A DNA stretch of 64,000 bases, taken from positions 992,001 through 1,056,000 of the forward strand of contig NZ_JAANAT010000001.1 in NCBI RefSeq assembly GCF_011089895.1, in the 5' to 3' direction. Each line of letters begins with the position of its first letter. The stretch's first letter is position 1. The position numbers and the translations under genes are program-made. Under the pieces are notes generated by a model. That model worked only from the letters and a program-made list of their open reading frames with translations. It had not been told where the DNA came from and made no database searches. The stretch comes from Mucilaginibacter inviolabilis. Its GTDB lineage: Bacteria; Bacteroidota; Bacteroidia; Sphingobacteriales; Sphingobacteriaceae. Positions 52,315 through 60,573 of the stretch are shown piece by piece.

Positions 52315-54063
52315 TTATGGAGCAGCGTCTTCGGCTGGAATAATTGGTGAACTGCCGGTATAATATTGCCTTGGATACCAGTTAACCCTAAATGCCGGGC
52401 CTGTATAAGCAGTTGGACACGTAGTAGCACAGTTCGACCTGTCAGGTGCTGCCGGTCCCCCTACCGCCGGCCAACCCTGATAACCGGCATATGCCCATAC
52501 CTGCGATGCGTGAAAATTAGCTGATGGAGTAGCCAGACCAGAGAATCCTGTTCCTTTATAAAGATCGATCAGATGCATCATACTAGCTAAAGTAAACCTG
52601 GCATAACCAGTATTGATGGGGCCATGAGCCAGGAAATGATCGGCGCATAGTTTGCACATCGCACCAAAAATTACATAGTTTACTGATCCCGCATAATGGC
52701 AGCCATTACCAACCTGAATTGATGAACCGCATGCCGGTGTGGCATGTTCAGAAGCACATGCCGGTCTGTATCCTAATATCCACGCGTTATTATGAACTTC
52801 TACAATATCCCATGCCATACCACCGGTTGTAAGGCCATCAAGAGCATCACAAGCTTCAACCTTCTGAGGATCTGTCCATCCTGCGAATCTCGAACGTGTT
52901 TGTCTTACCGCATCTTCAACCTGGGTTGTTACATTTGGTCCGCACACAAAAGCAGGTGGCGGTGCTGGTGGGGTACCTTCAATAGTTTCAGGTGCAAAAC
53001 TAATCGATCTTGACATAACGATCTCTACCCGCCTGTTCTCCGGTCTTGTGGCATAATGAGTGTCTTCACCATGTGCCTCGGTACTCACGCGTCTTGTATC
53101 TACTCTACCTGCTCTTAATAAGCGTAACACAGTTTCATCCCTTCGGCGTGAAAGGTCCATATTATAAGCAGCATCTCCTTCTTCGCTCGCATATCCATGT
53201 AATACAACCGTGCCATCAGGATTATCACGAAGATAGGTTCTGATCTGTGCCATGCAGGTTGCGAACTCATTGGCGTCAACAAATTCTGTAGATCCTTGTA
53301 CAAAATGTATGCGGCATGAACTTAAATCTGATGGTGAAGGGCCGGTGGGTGCGGCAGCTGCCTGTCTTTGAATTTTACGCCCTACTGAGCCTCCCTGCTG
53401 CACTACATGCGTTAACTCGTGAGCCATTAACCTTTTTCCACTATCACTATCAGGAGAATATTGACCGCTATTAAAAACAATATTATTGCCAGTAGTATAG
53501 GCTAGTGCGTTGATGGATTGTGCCGATTTTGCGGCAACCGAATCGGTATGGATACGCACATTTGAAAAATCCTGACCAAAACGTGGCTCAAAGAAGCTTC
53601 GACTGCTTTCTGATAAAGCCTGACCAGATGAGCCTAATGAACTTACATAGCTGTCAAGACCCAAACTTCCATTTACATCGGCACCTGAGCTTTCTTTACG
53701 ATGGAGTTTTTCTTCCTCCTCACAATGCTGACATTTACGCTGAACGGTCATTGATGCATGATTAAAGTCAATATTTTCGTTTACACTTTCCGTTGAGAGT
53801 TCCTTACGATGGAGTTTTTCTTCCTCCTCACAGTGCTGACATTTACGCTGAATATTTGCTTGAGCTGGCTTAAAAAAGGCATGGTCATTTATAGCAGGAT
53901 CTGGCATCCGCATAACTCGGTCGGCCATGGTATCTGCCTCCTGCTCATAAATATCATTCGGCTGATTTACGGTAAGCTTGGGCTGAAAAAATGCTCCCCC
54001 ACTCCCTGATCTGGCTCTGGTTATTGTTTGATTTTCATTTGTGCTAACTTGTTGTAAATTCAT
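52315..54063 (-). CDS. DUF4157-domain protein with OmpA-like domain and Cys-rich C-terminus (eCIS cargo candidate 2)
   Basis: A 582-residue protein. The leader has FFQPKLTVNQPNDIYEQEADTMADRV (25-50) and two copies of QRKCQHCEEEEKLHRKE (72-88 and 108-124). DUF4157 runs about 146-223, with AHELTHVVQQ at 214-223. An OmpA-type peptidoglycan-binding domain covers about 250-350: IHFVQGSTEFVDANEF, VVLHGYASEEGDAAYNMDLSRRRDE, ENRRVEIVM. The C-terminal domain (372-582) is rich in Cys (374, 405, 436, 445, 455, 470, 473, 545, 549) and carries GCHYAGSVNYVIFGAMCKLC. I do not recognise its activity. It begins 45 bases after the metalloprotease paralogue. Confidence 0.85.
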   Translation of the reverse strand: MNLQQVSTNENQTITRARSGSGGAFFQPKLTVNQPNDIYEQEADTMADRVMRMPDPAINDHAFFKPAQANIQRKCQHCEEEEKLHRKELSTESVNENIDFNHASMTVQRKCQHCEEEEKLHRKESSGADVNGSLGLDSYVSSLGSSGQALSESSRSFFEPRFGQDFSNVRIHTDSVAAKSAQSINALAYTTGNNIVFNSGQYSPDSDSGKRLMAHELTHVVQQGGSVGRKIQRQAAAAPTGPSPSDLSSCRIHFVQGSTEFVDANEFATCMAQIRTYLRDNPDGTVVLHGYASEEGDAAYNMDLSRRRDETVLRLLRAGRVDTRRVSTEAHGEDTHYATRPENRRVEIVMSRSISFAPETIEGTPPAPPPAFVCGPNVTTQVEDAVRQTRSRFAGWTDPQKVEACDALDGLTTGGMAWDIVEVHNNAWILGYRPACASEHATPACGSSIQVGNGCHYAGSVNYVIFGAMCKLCADHFLAHGPINTGYARFTLASMMHLIDLYKGTGFSGLATPSANFHASQVWAYAGYQGWPAVGGPAAPDRSNCATTCPTAYTGPAFRVNWYPRQYYTGSSPIIPAEDAAP

Positions 54064-54108
54064 CGCTTAAATTTTATTTAAAAACACATTGAAAATTTAT
54101 TTACGGTT

Positions 54109-55362
54109 TTAGATAATCGGACAGCTTGGATCAAATGGTGTTATGCTGTAGATATCAGCAACCAAACTTGAATAACATTCTGGCTCAGTTCTTCTTTGAG
54201 CCGATGACTGTGCAAATGGTGCCGTGTCATGATCACCAAAATGGAACAACATATGCGATATTTCATGAATCATGCCTATTGCTTGTTGATCCGGCGCACT
54301 CACTCCCCAAAAACCTGGACATATAGCCATTTCGTTACCATGCCCGGCAGAACACGAGGCCAGTACGGTAGAGGCTCCGCAATGATGTGTACAACTACCT
54401 ATTGTGGTATGGCGGGTGCCTGTGCATTTAAAGTGGATACTCCCGCCCAGAAAATTACTGATGGTTTCTAAACGTTTTGATAAAAATTGTAATTCTGAAG
54501 CCTGTGCTTTCACTAACGTATCATGGAGACTGTTATTAAACCGATTTTGGAATTTAGCACCTACAGCTACCGGATCGCCGAATCTTCTTTTGTAAAATGT
54601 AAATACAGAGGATGGGCCAAATGTAGCATCCTGAATAAATAAGGATTCGCTAAATAACAATAAGGATGTTCCCAAAGACATTAATACTGCTCTGTCATTT
54701 GCCGCTTGTAGCGCAGATGTCGGGTCTGCCGGTGAACCATCGGCGTTCGGGGCGCAGTTAGTACGTGCGCCAAGAGCCCGTTGTATTTTTCTATCAACTC
54801 CACCACTTTGTTGTACCACATGGGTAAGCTCATGGGCCATTAATCTTTTACCGCTATCACTTTCAGGTGAGTACTGACCGCTATTAAAAACAATATTATT
54901 TCCCGTAGTATAAGCCAGTGCATTAATGGATTGAGCCGATTTTGCTGCAACTGAATCGGTATGGATACGCACATTTGAAAAATCCTGGCCAAAACGTGGT
55001 TCAAAGAAACCGCGATTGCTTTCTGATAAGGCTTGACCAGATGAGCCTAATGAACCTATATAGCTGTCAAGATCCAGACTGCTATTTACGTGAGCGCTTG
55101 AGCTTTCTTTGCGATGAAGGCTTTCTTCTTCACAATGCTGGCATTTGCGCTGAATACTTGTTGAAGCTGGTTTGAAAAATGAGGACTCATTTGATGCAGA
55201 AATATTCATAACCTGATCGGCCATGGTATCGGCTTCCTGTTCATACCTGTCACCAGGCTCATTTACTTGTAATTTTGGCTGTACCAAATGCCCCGAAAAA
55301 AAAGGAGCATTATTTTTTACCTTTACGGCATTTTCAGGTTGTGATTGTTTAGTTGCCAACAT
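54109..55362 (-). CDS. DUF4157-domain protein with C-terminal M35-like zinc metalloprotease (eCIS cargo candidate 1)
   Basis: A 417-residue protein. The leader has VQPKLQVNEPGDRYEQEADTMADQV (28-51) and one QRKCQHCEEES motif (71-81). DUF4157 lies at about 110-186 with HELTH at 177-181. The C-terminal domain (about 215-417) looks like an aspzincin (M35) or lysine-specific metalloendopeptidase: NEMAICPGFWG (343-353), then MIHEISHMLFHFGDHD (364-379) with HEISH as the zinc-binding HExxH, an Asp set at 377/379, and a late VADIYSI (401-407). The order fits M35 enzymes, which use HExxH plus a downstream Asp. The family call is by pattern only. A secreted protease toxin is the likely role. Confidence 0.83.
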   Translation of the reverse strand: MLATKQSQPENAVKVKNNAPFFSGHLVQPKLQVNEPGDRYEQEADTMADQVMNISASNESSFFKPASTSIQRKCQHCEEESLHRKESSSAHVNSSLDLDSYIGSLGSSGQALSESNRGFFEPRFGQDFSNVRIHTDSVAAKSAQSINALAYTTGNNIVFNSGQYSPESDSGKRLMAHELTHVVQQSGGVDRKIQRALGARTNCAPNADGSPADPTSALQAANDRAVLMSLGTSLLLFSESLFIQDATFGPSSVFTFYKRRFGDPVAVGAKFQNRFNNSLHDTLVKAQASELQFLSKRLETISNFLGGSIHFKCTGTRHTTIGSCTHHCGASTVLASCSAGHGNEMAICPGFWGVSAPDQQAIGMIHEISHMLFHFGDHDTAPFAQSSAQRRTEPECYSSLVADIYSITPFDPSCPII

Positions 55363-55372
55363 AACTTTATCA

Positions 55373-57199
55373 TTAATACCAGTCTACGTTTAATATTTCG
55401 TGCATCCATGGCAGCCGTATAGTTGAATAACCCCAGGGCAGTTTCCCTAACAACACATCAATGGTTTTTTGTTCAACAGTTAATAGCCAGCCGTTTTCTT
55501 TTTGGCTTAGTTTACCATCCCGTTCAAAAAAGGCACTGCGTAAGCCCTTAATCGATGTGTTATTTAACGGAGTCCAATAATCTATAAGGGCTTCAAGTAA
55601 TCTTTTTGCCTCTGTTTTTTCCTTTCTTGTTAAGGTAATAACAGCCGGCAGGGTTTCTGTAATGGGATAGCCGCATAAAATTTTAGAAAGTGTTAAATCA
55701 AATTCAGCGACTTTACTTTTCCCTGTTGTCAGGTAATAAAGTAATAATACTGCCCGCTGATGAGCTATGACATCTTTAAATTTTCCATTAGCTAATAATT
55801 TCAGATCAGCAAAATATGGGGATAAAAAATAATGGAGTATTACAATTCCGCTACCTTTTACATATAACGTTTCCTTTTCTGTAATACCCGTGAGGATTTT
55901 ATTTTGAAATGGTGATTGCTTCCCTTTGTTTATATTTTCTTTTTTATCAGATACGGCTTCGCCCGGTTCACCTCTCCGGTCTCCGACGCTTTCCAGAGGG
56001 TTTAAAAATCTTTCATCTCTAGTGTTAGCGGGATGCGCTGTTTGAGTAGCTTCCTGCTCTCTGGCTACGTTTTCACTTATATCAATAGGTGTTTTTTGGA
56101 GATCGTTATTTTCTGATAACATATCCCCTTTCATCAAAGCATCTCTATTTTTACTTTTAATCTTGCTTTTTTGACTGTTTATAGGATCTGTATTTCCAGG
56201 CCGTTTTTTCTCTGTGTGTTTCTCTTTGCGTGTGCTTATTACTTCTCCCTTATCAGGAACATTATTTTCATTCTGTCTTAAAGCTATAGAATGGTCTGTG
56301 TTTTCTGCAAAATCAGTTTCTGTGGTTAAATGGGAATGGAGCTTTTTAAATGCTTTTTTTACGATGTTTGTCTTAAGTTTTTTAGTTACTTGGTTTTTCA
56401 ATAATACTATATATCGGTCCTCTATATTAAAGTGTTCCACCAGTAAATCTAAGGCATAAAATAACCACTCGGGGTTTCTTTTATTTGCCGGGACGAGGTG
56501 ATTTTTTAAAAAAGTATAGTTTAAAACTGCTTGGAAAATGTGTTGCCATACTTTATCACGAACCGGTAACCTTTTCTTGGTGAAATTGATGACTAAAGCT
56601 TCCAGGTCATTATAAATATTTCCCCAGGATTCATCCGCTAAAGGAGCTATGATTGATAATATTTCTTCCAAAAAAGTATTATCAAATTGCAAAACAAGTC
56701 TTTGCAATATCACTGGTTTATCTGCATAATTATCATGAAGCCAGTTAATGAAATATTGATCATTCTTTTTTGAGAAAGCATTTAAGATTTCATTACTCCA
56801 ATGAGCCATATTCCCGACAGAGCTATACCATGGTAAACGGCCATTCTCCAAAAAATAAATGAAAGCTTTTATAAATGATTGCTCAGGACTTAATATCTCT
56901 TCGTCATTTTCCTGAGACGACTTACTTTTTGGGGATGATAGGTTTTTCCTGAGTTTTTCAATAAGATGTACCTTAAATTCCTGTTCAAAATTGTGTATTT
57001 CAATTTTACCCAAGTCAAGAAGCAACGAGTCGATCCGTATAATATCGCTACTCGGGAATATTTCATCAAAAATAGTTTCCATGCTGGCTGATAGTTCATT
57101 ACGCAGTAAGTCGCTCACACGATTTTGAAATACGTGTGCCTCTTCCCGCTTAGGAAGATTTAAAGTGACTTGCTGCTTATGAATAATATGCGATGCCAT
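55373..57199 (-). CDS. Contractile injection system tape-measure protein (CIS_TMP, Afp14-like)
   Basis: A 608-residue protein. The N-terminal ~95 residues match the CIS tape-measure family: HIIHKQQVTLNLPKREEAHVFQNRVSDLLRNEL, then IIRIDSLLLDLGKIEIHNFEQEFKVHLIEKLRKNL. The family's IDxLxLDLG word is intact. The middle (about residues 310-420) is a polar, Lys/Asn/Glu-rich spacer of the kind that varies with particle length. The C-terminal ~170 residues are again ordered (VILHYFLSPYFADLKLLANGKF..., LLTVEQKTIDVLLGKLPWGYSTIRLPWM). In related systems this protein sets tube/sheath length. It is the usual neighbour of the fibre gene upstream and of the cargo/ATPase genes downstream. Confidence 0.85.
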   Translation of the reverse strand: MASHIIHKQQVTLNLPKREEAHVFQNRVSDLLRNELSASMETIFDEIFPSSDIIRIDSLLLDLGKIEIHNFEQEFKVHLIEKLRKNLSSPKSKSSQENDEEILSPEQSFIKAFIYFLENGRLPWYSSVGNMAHWSNEILNAFSKKNDQYFINWLHDNYADKPVILQRLVLQFDNTFLEEILSIIAPLADESWGNIYNDLEALVINFTKKRLPVRDKVWQHIFQAVLNYTFLKNHLVPANKRNPEWLFYALDLLVEHFNIEDRYIVLLKNQVTKKLKTNIVKKAFKKLHSHLTTETDFAENTDHSIALRQNENNVPDKGEVISTRKEKHTEKKRPGNTDPINSQKSKIKSKNRDALMKGDMLSENNDLQKTPIDISENVAREQEATQTAHPANTRDERFLNPLESVGDRRGEPGEAVSDKKENINKGKQSPFQNKILTGITEKETLYVKGSGIVILHYFLSPYFADLKLLANGKFKDVIAHQRAVLLLYYLTTGKSKVAEFDLTLSKILCGYPITETLPAVITLTRKEKTEAKRLLEALIDYWTPLNNTSIKGLRSAFFERDGKLSQKENGWLLTVEQKTIDVLLGKLPWGYSTIRLPWMHEILNVDWY

Positions 57200-57222
57200 G
57201 GTGATATTACTTATCGATTAGT

Positions 57223-60200
57223 TTAATTTTTCTTTTTCCTGGTAAAAAGTTTCTCTATAGCCCCTGGTTTTTTAAGCGAAGCCGGTGGCCCGTCTGAAGG
57301 CACAGGGCTAAAGCCTATGGAGCTAACATCTAGTTCCATTGAGCTTGTATATGAATTGCAATTTCCGTTTGATATGGTTAATGAAACTTCAACTGTTGAA
57401 GCCCGCACATTCACTACCGAGGTATCGTATGATATCCTAACAACTCCGTCGGTAGCCACAGTACCTTTTATGGCATTTGCAGAAACCTTCCAACTATAGG
57501 TAAATCTGTTATCCCTGACGTTAGGAGTAAATGTTGCACTTACAATACCTTTATTAACGGGCGCTTTGCTAACTACTGCTGCGCCTTTAACGGTATTACC
57601 AGACCAATCATTGATAAAAGTGAACTTGCTATCAGGAACGGGAAGCACGGTTACCACAAATGCATCAGAACTTACATTATTTACGGTATAAATTATTCTA
57701 TATGTTCCGGCTTTTGCTAGGGCCGGGATAAAGGTTTGTTTGACGGGATCAAGACCTGGCACGGTATTAAAAGTCCCTCCGGGTATGGACACTGTAATTG
57801 GCTCAGGATTGGTATCATTATCACAGAAAGTATTACCCATAGTAATAACTGGTGCGGGAGGTGGCGGAGGTGTCATTTCGGCCGAACTACGCTCGATTGG
57901 TGAACCGATATAAGGAACATAAAAATCAGCAATAATAATTTTATTGTTGATGTCATAGCTTGGTTCGGGTGCCGGATTATCTCTCCCTGCCAAAATATCT
58001 ATCAGCCTCATTTTGTCAGCATCAGATACCACTTTACTGTCGGCCACCATTTTTTTGACCATATTTAAGGTATTTACATCAAGCTCTGGAGATACTGCAT
58101 CACCGGCTTTAAGGGCTGGAGTATTCGTGCTCTTTAAGCCAATAGCATTAAAATTGGGAATATAGTTTTTATAAACTAATACTAATGTACCGCCTTTAGG
58201 TACACCCGCTTTATGTTCAAGTCCGGGGTTGTTTTTATAGAAGTTTGAAAATGTATGGTTATGGCCGTAGCGGGAGTACCTGTTGTCGGCTTCATGGGTT
58301 AATTCCCATAACCGATCGTCAAGATCAATGTCAATCAGCGTTTCAAACGCTACAATTAAGACGTCTAATTCATAATTCTCAATTAATGATATCATTGAGG
58401 CATCCCTGGGCACTTGTGTTTTAGCCACTGGACCTTTTAAGGTAGCGATAACGTTATTGACAGAATCGTAATAGTTATTAAATATAACATCCTGAGCCCT
58501 CACGTCGATGTCAAGAATAGAGTTGGTATTGCGTAAATACATCATCAACTCTTCAATAGCATCAATAAAATTAAAAAAGTAGAAATAAAGTTCATCTACA
58601 CTACCTTGTTGATGACTGGTTATTGGATTAGTGAACACCCTTGTACTGCTTAGCGCATTAAGGTAAGCGCTACCTATTGTATTGGGCTGTGGCGGACAAT
58701 AGATTCGTATAAAATCACCTTTACTATAGTTGTTGTAATGGATAGTCGATGAGCTTACCGGTTCAGTACCACGAATAGTGCTCGTTTTAAATTCCGAAAA
58801 TCTTTTAATTGGGTTACCTGTTTCTACAGAAAACCTTCCAGGTATATTAGTTCCTGTGGCAATTTTAGGAACATAGGGCAAGCCTGCAACAAAAGCAAAT
58901 GGGACTAATATCTTATTTTGTGCTTCGGCTAATATTAGCTTGTAATCAATTTCTAAGTCCTGAGTTTCAGCATTGGGCAATGTTACATTTGAAAAATCAA
59001 ACTGCTCATCAGCAATAGCTACTACATCAAATGGTAAATTATAGGTTAAACGCTGAATTAAGATATTGGATAAAACATTCTGGTAATTTTGTCCTATATG
59101 TCCTTCAACTCTAAAAAAATTATATTTTTCAATATCATACAAAAGCGGTTGCGTCACTGCGGTGCTATTGTTATATAAACCAGAATTGTAACCCAGGTTT
59201 AGCGTGGCTTTTCCGTTGTTTGTTTTGGCATAGTTCCATGATTTATATAATTCGGCACCGCTTTCATTTACCGTGTAATAGTATGGAATAGCCCGTTCTG
59301 AAAGCGGAAAATGCATGTATTGGCTTGGGGTGATCTTTACTGTAAACTTGTCTGACTGGGTTGTATCAGGAATGGTAAAATCCTTAATCAGTAGTACCAT
59401 TCGGCTAAACAGCAGGAGCACTTCGGCCGATTCTACCCCCATTTTTGAAAATAGCGGTGAATAAATAAAATAGTTACGATAGCTATCTTTTACATAATCA
59501 TTAGTTGCCAAAGATGCATCACCTAAAACAAGATGCAAAGGAAATAGATTCTCATCCGGACACGCGGTGGTGACGATATGAGATACCTTAGCAGAAAACT
59601 CATCATATGCTTTGATCAGGTCATCGATAAAATCATAAAAATATTCAATCGATAATGGGTTTTGTTTTAAGAGCAAATCAAGGTAATTTTTCAGCACCGC
59701 CAGCATATCAGAAAAGGGGTTTGATGTGATGTTTAAAATTCGCCCGTATTGCTGATAGCAGGAATTATAAGCATCTGTCAACTGACTTAATGTAGCATCA
59801 TCAACCAAGTTAACAAAGGCGTTCAATATATCATCAGCGGTTTTCAGATCAGTGTATGGTACATTAAATCTTTTTAGCTGTATTGGAGATCCTAAATTTA
59901 ACTGGAAAGGTTTAAATGGAATATTTAATGACGGAGGTATTTTAGTTACGGTACGTATCCTGTCAACGCCGCTTATTGTATTAGCGTTATTATTATACAG
60001 GTCATTTTTGGCAACAAGCAGAGGCCTCACTTGTAAAACCATTTTTTCACCTTTGTTATTACAATCCTGTGTGTCGCAATTCTTTAGATCGGTTTCGCGT
60101 ATTTCCAAAAACAAGGCAACTACATAGTCGCTTAAAAAATTGGCTGCCGCAGATGAAAGTGTTTGCGCATTTAATTTTTGTGCTGCTTCCAGGGCATTGA

Positions 60201-60570
60201 ACTGATCATCAGTAAGTAATAACCAAACATTTTTATTGGTGCAAAAGGGTTTGTAAAATGGAAGATCGCCATTATTATAAACAAAGGGCAGATCAACGGG
60301 GACATCAACAGCCGTATACGGCATATAATAGGTATACTGATTGATATCCTGCGTAATCAAATACCCTTGCGAGGTAACTCCACAGCCTTTGTTAATTTGA
60401 ATAACCCCCGGATTAAGCACTATATCCAGCCCGCAAACAATACCAATACCTATCAGTTTGTTACGTGTCCAGCGATTTTGCTGATCAAGGTAGTTAAAAG
60501 TTTCATTGAGATGATCGTTAGTAAGTACCTGATCCGGTTCAAACACGATGTATTCTATTGGATTTGCCAT
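57223..60570 (-). CDS. Large eCIS structural protein, candidate fibre or baseplate-peripheral component
   Basis: A 1115-residue protein between the Afp12-like baseplate gene and the tape-measure gene, the place where tail-fibre genes usually lie. The N-terminus, ANPIEYIVFEPDQVLTNDHLNETFNYLDQQNRW, looks like an attachment domain. The middle is a long mixed alpha/beta region. Near residue 870 a DINNKIIIADFYVPYIGSP segment is followed by a Pro-rich hinge (TPPPPPAPVI). The last ~190 residues form Ig/PKD-like beta modules (FVVTVLPVPDSKFTFIND... and YTSSMELDVSS). I cannot match it to a named Afp protein. Ig-like tips suggest target binding. It starts three bases after the upstream stop. Confidence 0.72.
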   Translation of the reverse strand: MANPIEYIVFEPDQVLTNDHLNETFNYLDQQNRWTRNKLIGIGIVCGLDIVLNPGVIQINKGCGVTSQGYLITQDINQYTYYMPYTAVDVPVDLPFVYNNGDLPFYKPFCTNKNVWLLLTDDQFNALEAAQKLNAQTLSSAAANFLSDYVVALFLEIRETDLKNCDTQDCNNKGEKMVLQVRPLLVAKNDLYNNNANTISGVDRIRTVTKIPPSLNIPFKPFQLNLGSPIQLKRFNVPYTDLKTADDILNAFVNLVDDATLSQLTDAYNSCYQQYGRILNITSNPFSDMLAVLKNYLDLLLKQNPLSIEYFYDFIDDLIKAYDEFSAKVSHIVTTACPDENLFPLHLVLGDASLATNDYVKDSYRNYFIYSPLFSKMGVESAEVLLLFSRMVLLIKDFTIPDTTQSDKFTVKITPSQYMHFPLSERAIPYYYTVNESGAELYKSWNYAKTNNGKATLNLGYNSGLYNNSTAVTQPLLYDIEKYNFFRVEGHIGQNYQNVLSNILIQRLTYNLPFDVVAIADEQFDFSNVTLPNAETQDLEIDYKLILAEAQNKILVPFAFVAGLPYVPKIATGTNIPGRFSVETGNPIKRFSEFKTSTIRGTEPVSSSTIHYNNYSKGDFIRIYCPPQPNTIGSAYLNALSSTRVFTNPITSHQQGSVDELYFYFFNFIDAIEELMMYLRNTNSILDIDVRAQDVIFNNYYDSVNNVIATLKGPVAKTQVPRDASMISLIENYELDVLIVAFETLIDIDLDDRLWELTHEADNRYSRYGHNHTFSNFYKNNPGLEHKAGVPKGGTLVLVYKNYIPNFNAIGLKSTNTPALKAGDAVSPELDVNTLNMVKKMVADSKVVSDADKMRLIDILAGRDNPAPEPSYDINNKIIIADFYVPYIGSPIERSSAEMTPPPPPAPVITMGNTFCDNDTNPEPITVSIPGGTFNTVPGLDPVKQTFIPALAKAGTYRIIYTVNNVSSDAFVVTVLPVPDSKFTFINDWSGNTVKGAAVVSKAPVNKGIVSATFTPNVRDNRFTYSWKVSANAIKGTVATDGVVRISYDTSVVNVRASTVEVSLTISNGNCNSYTSSMELDVSSIGFSPVPSDGPPASLKKPGAIEKLFTRKKKN

Positions 60571-60573
60571 ATA

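Noticed and set aside
50161..55362. Reading the HELTH motif of DUF4157 as proof of active proteases in all three proteins
   Set aside because: The motif is part of the conserved eCIS-linked domain; without a visible third ligand and data, activity is not claimed. Only the separate HEISH domain is proposed as an enzyme.
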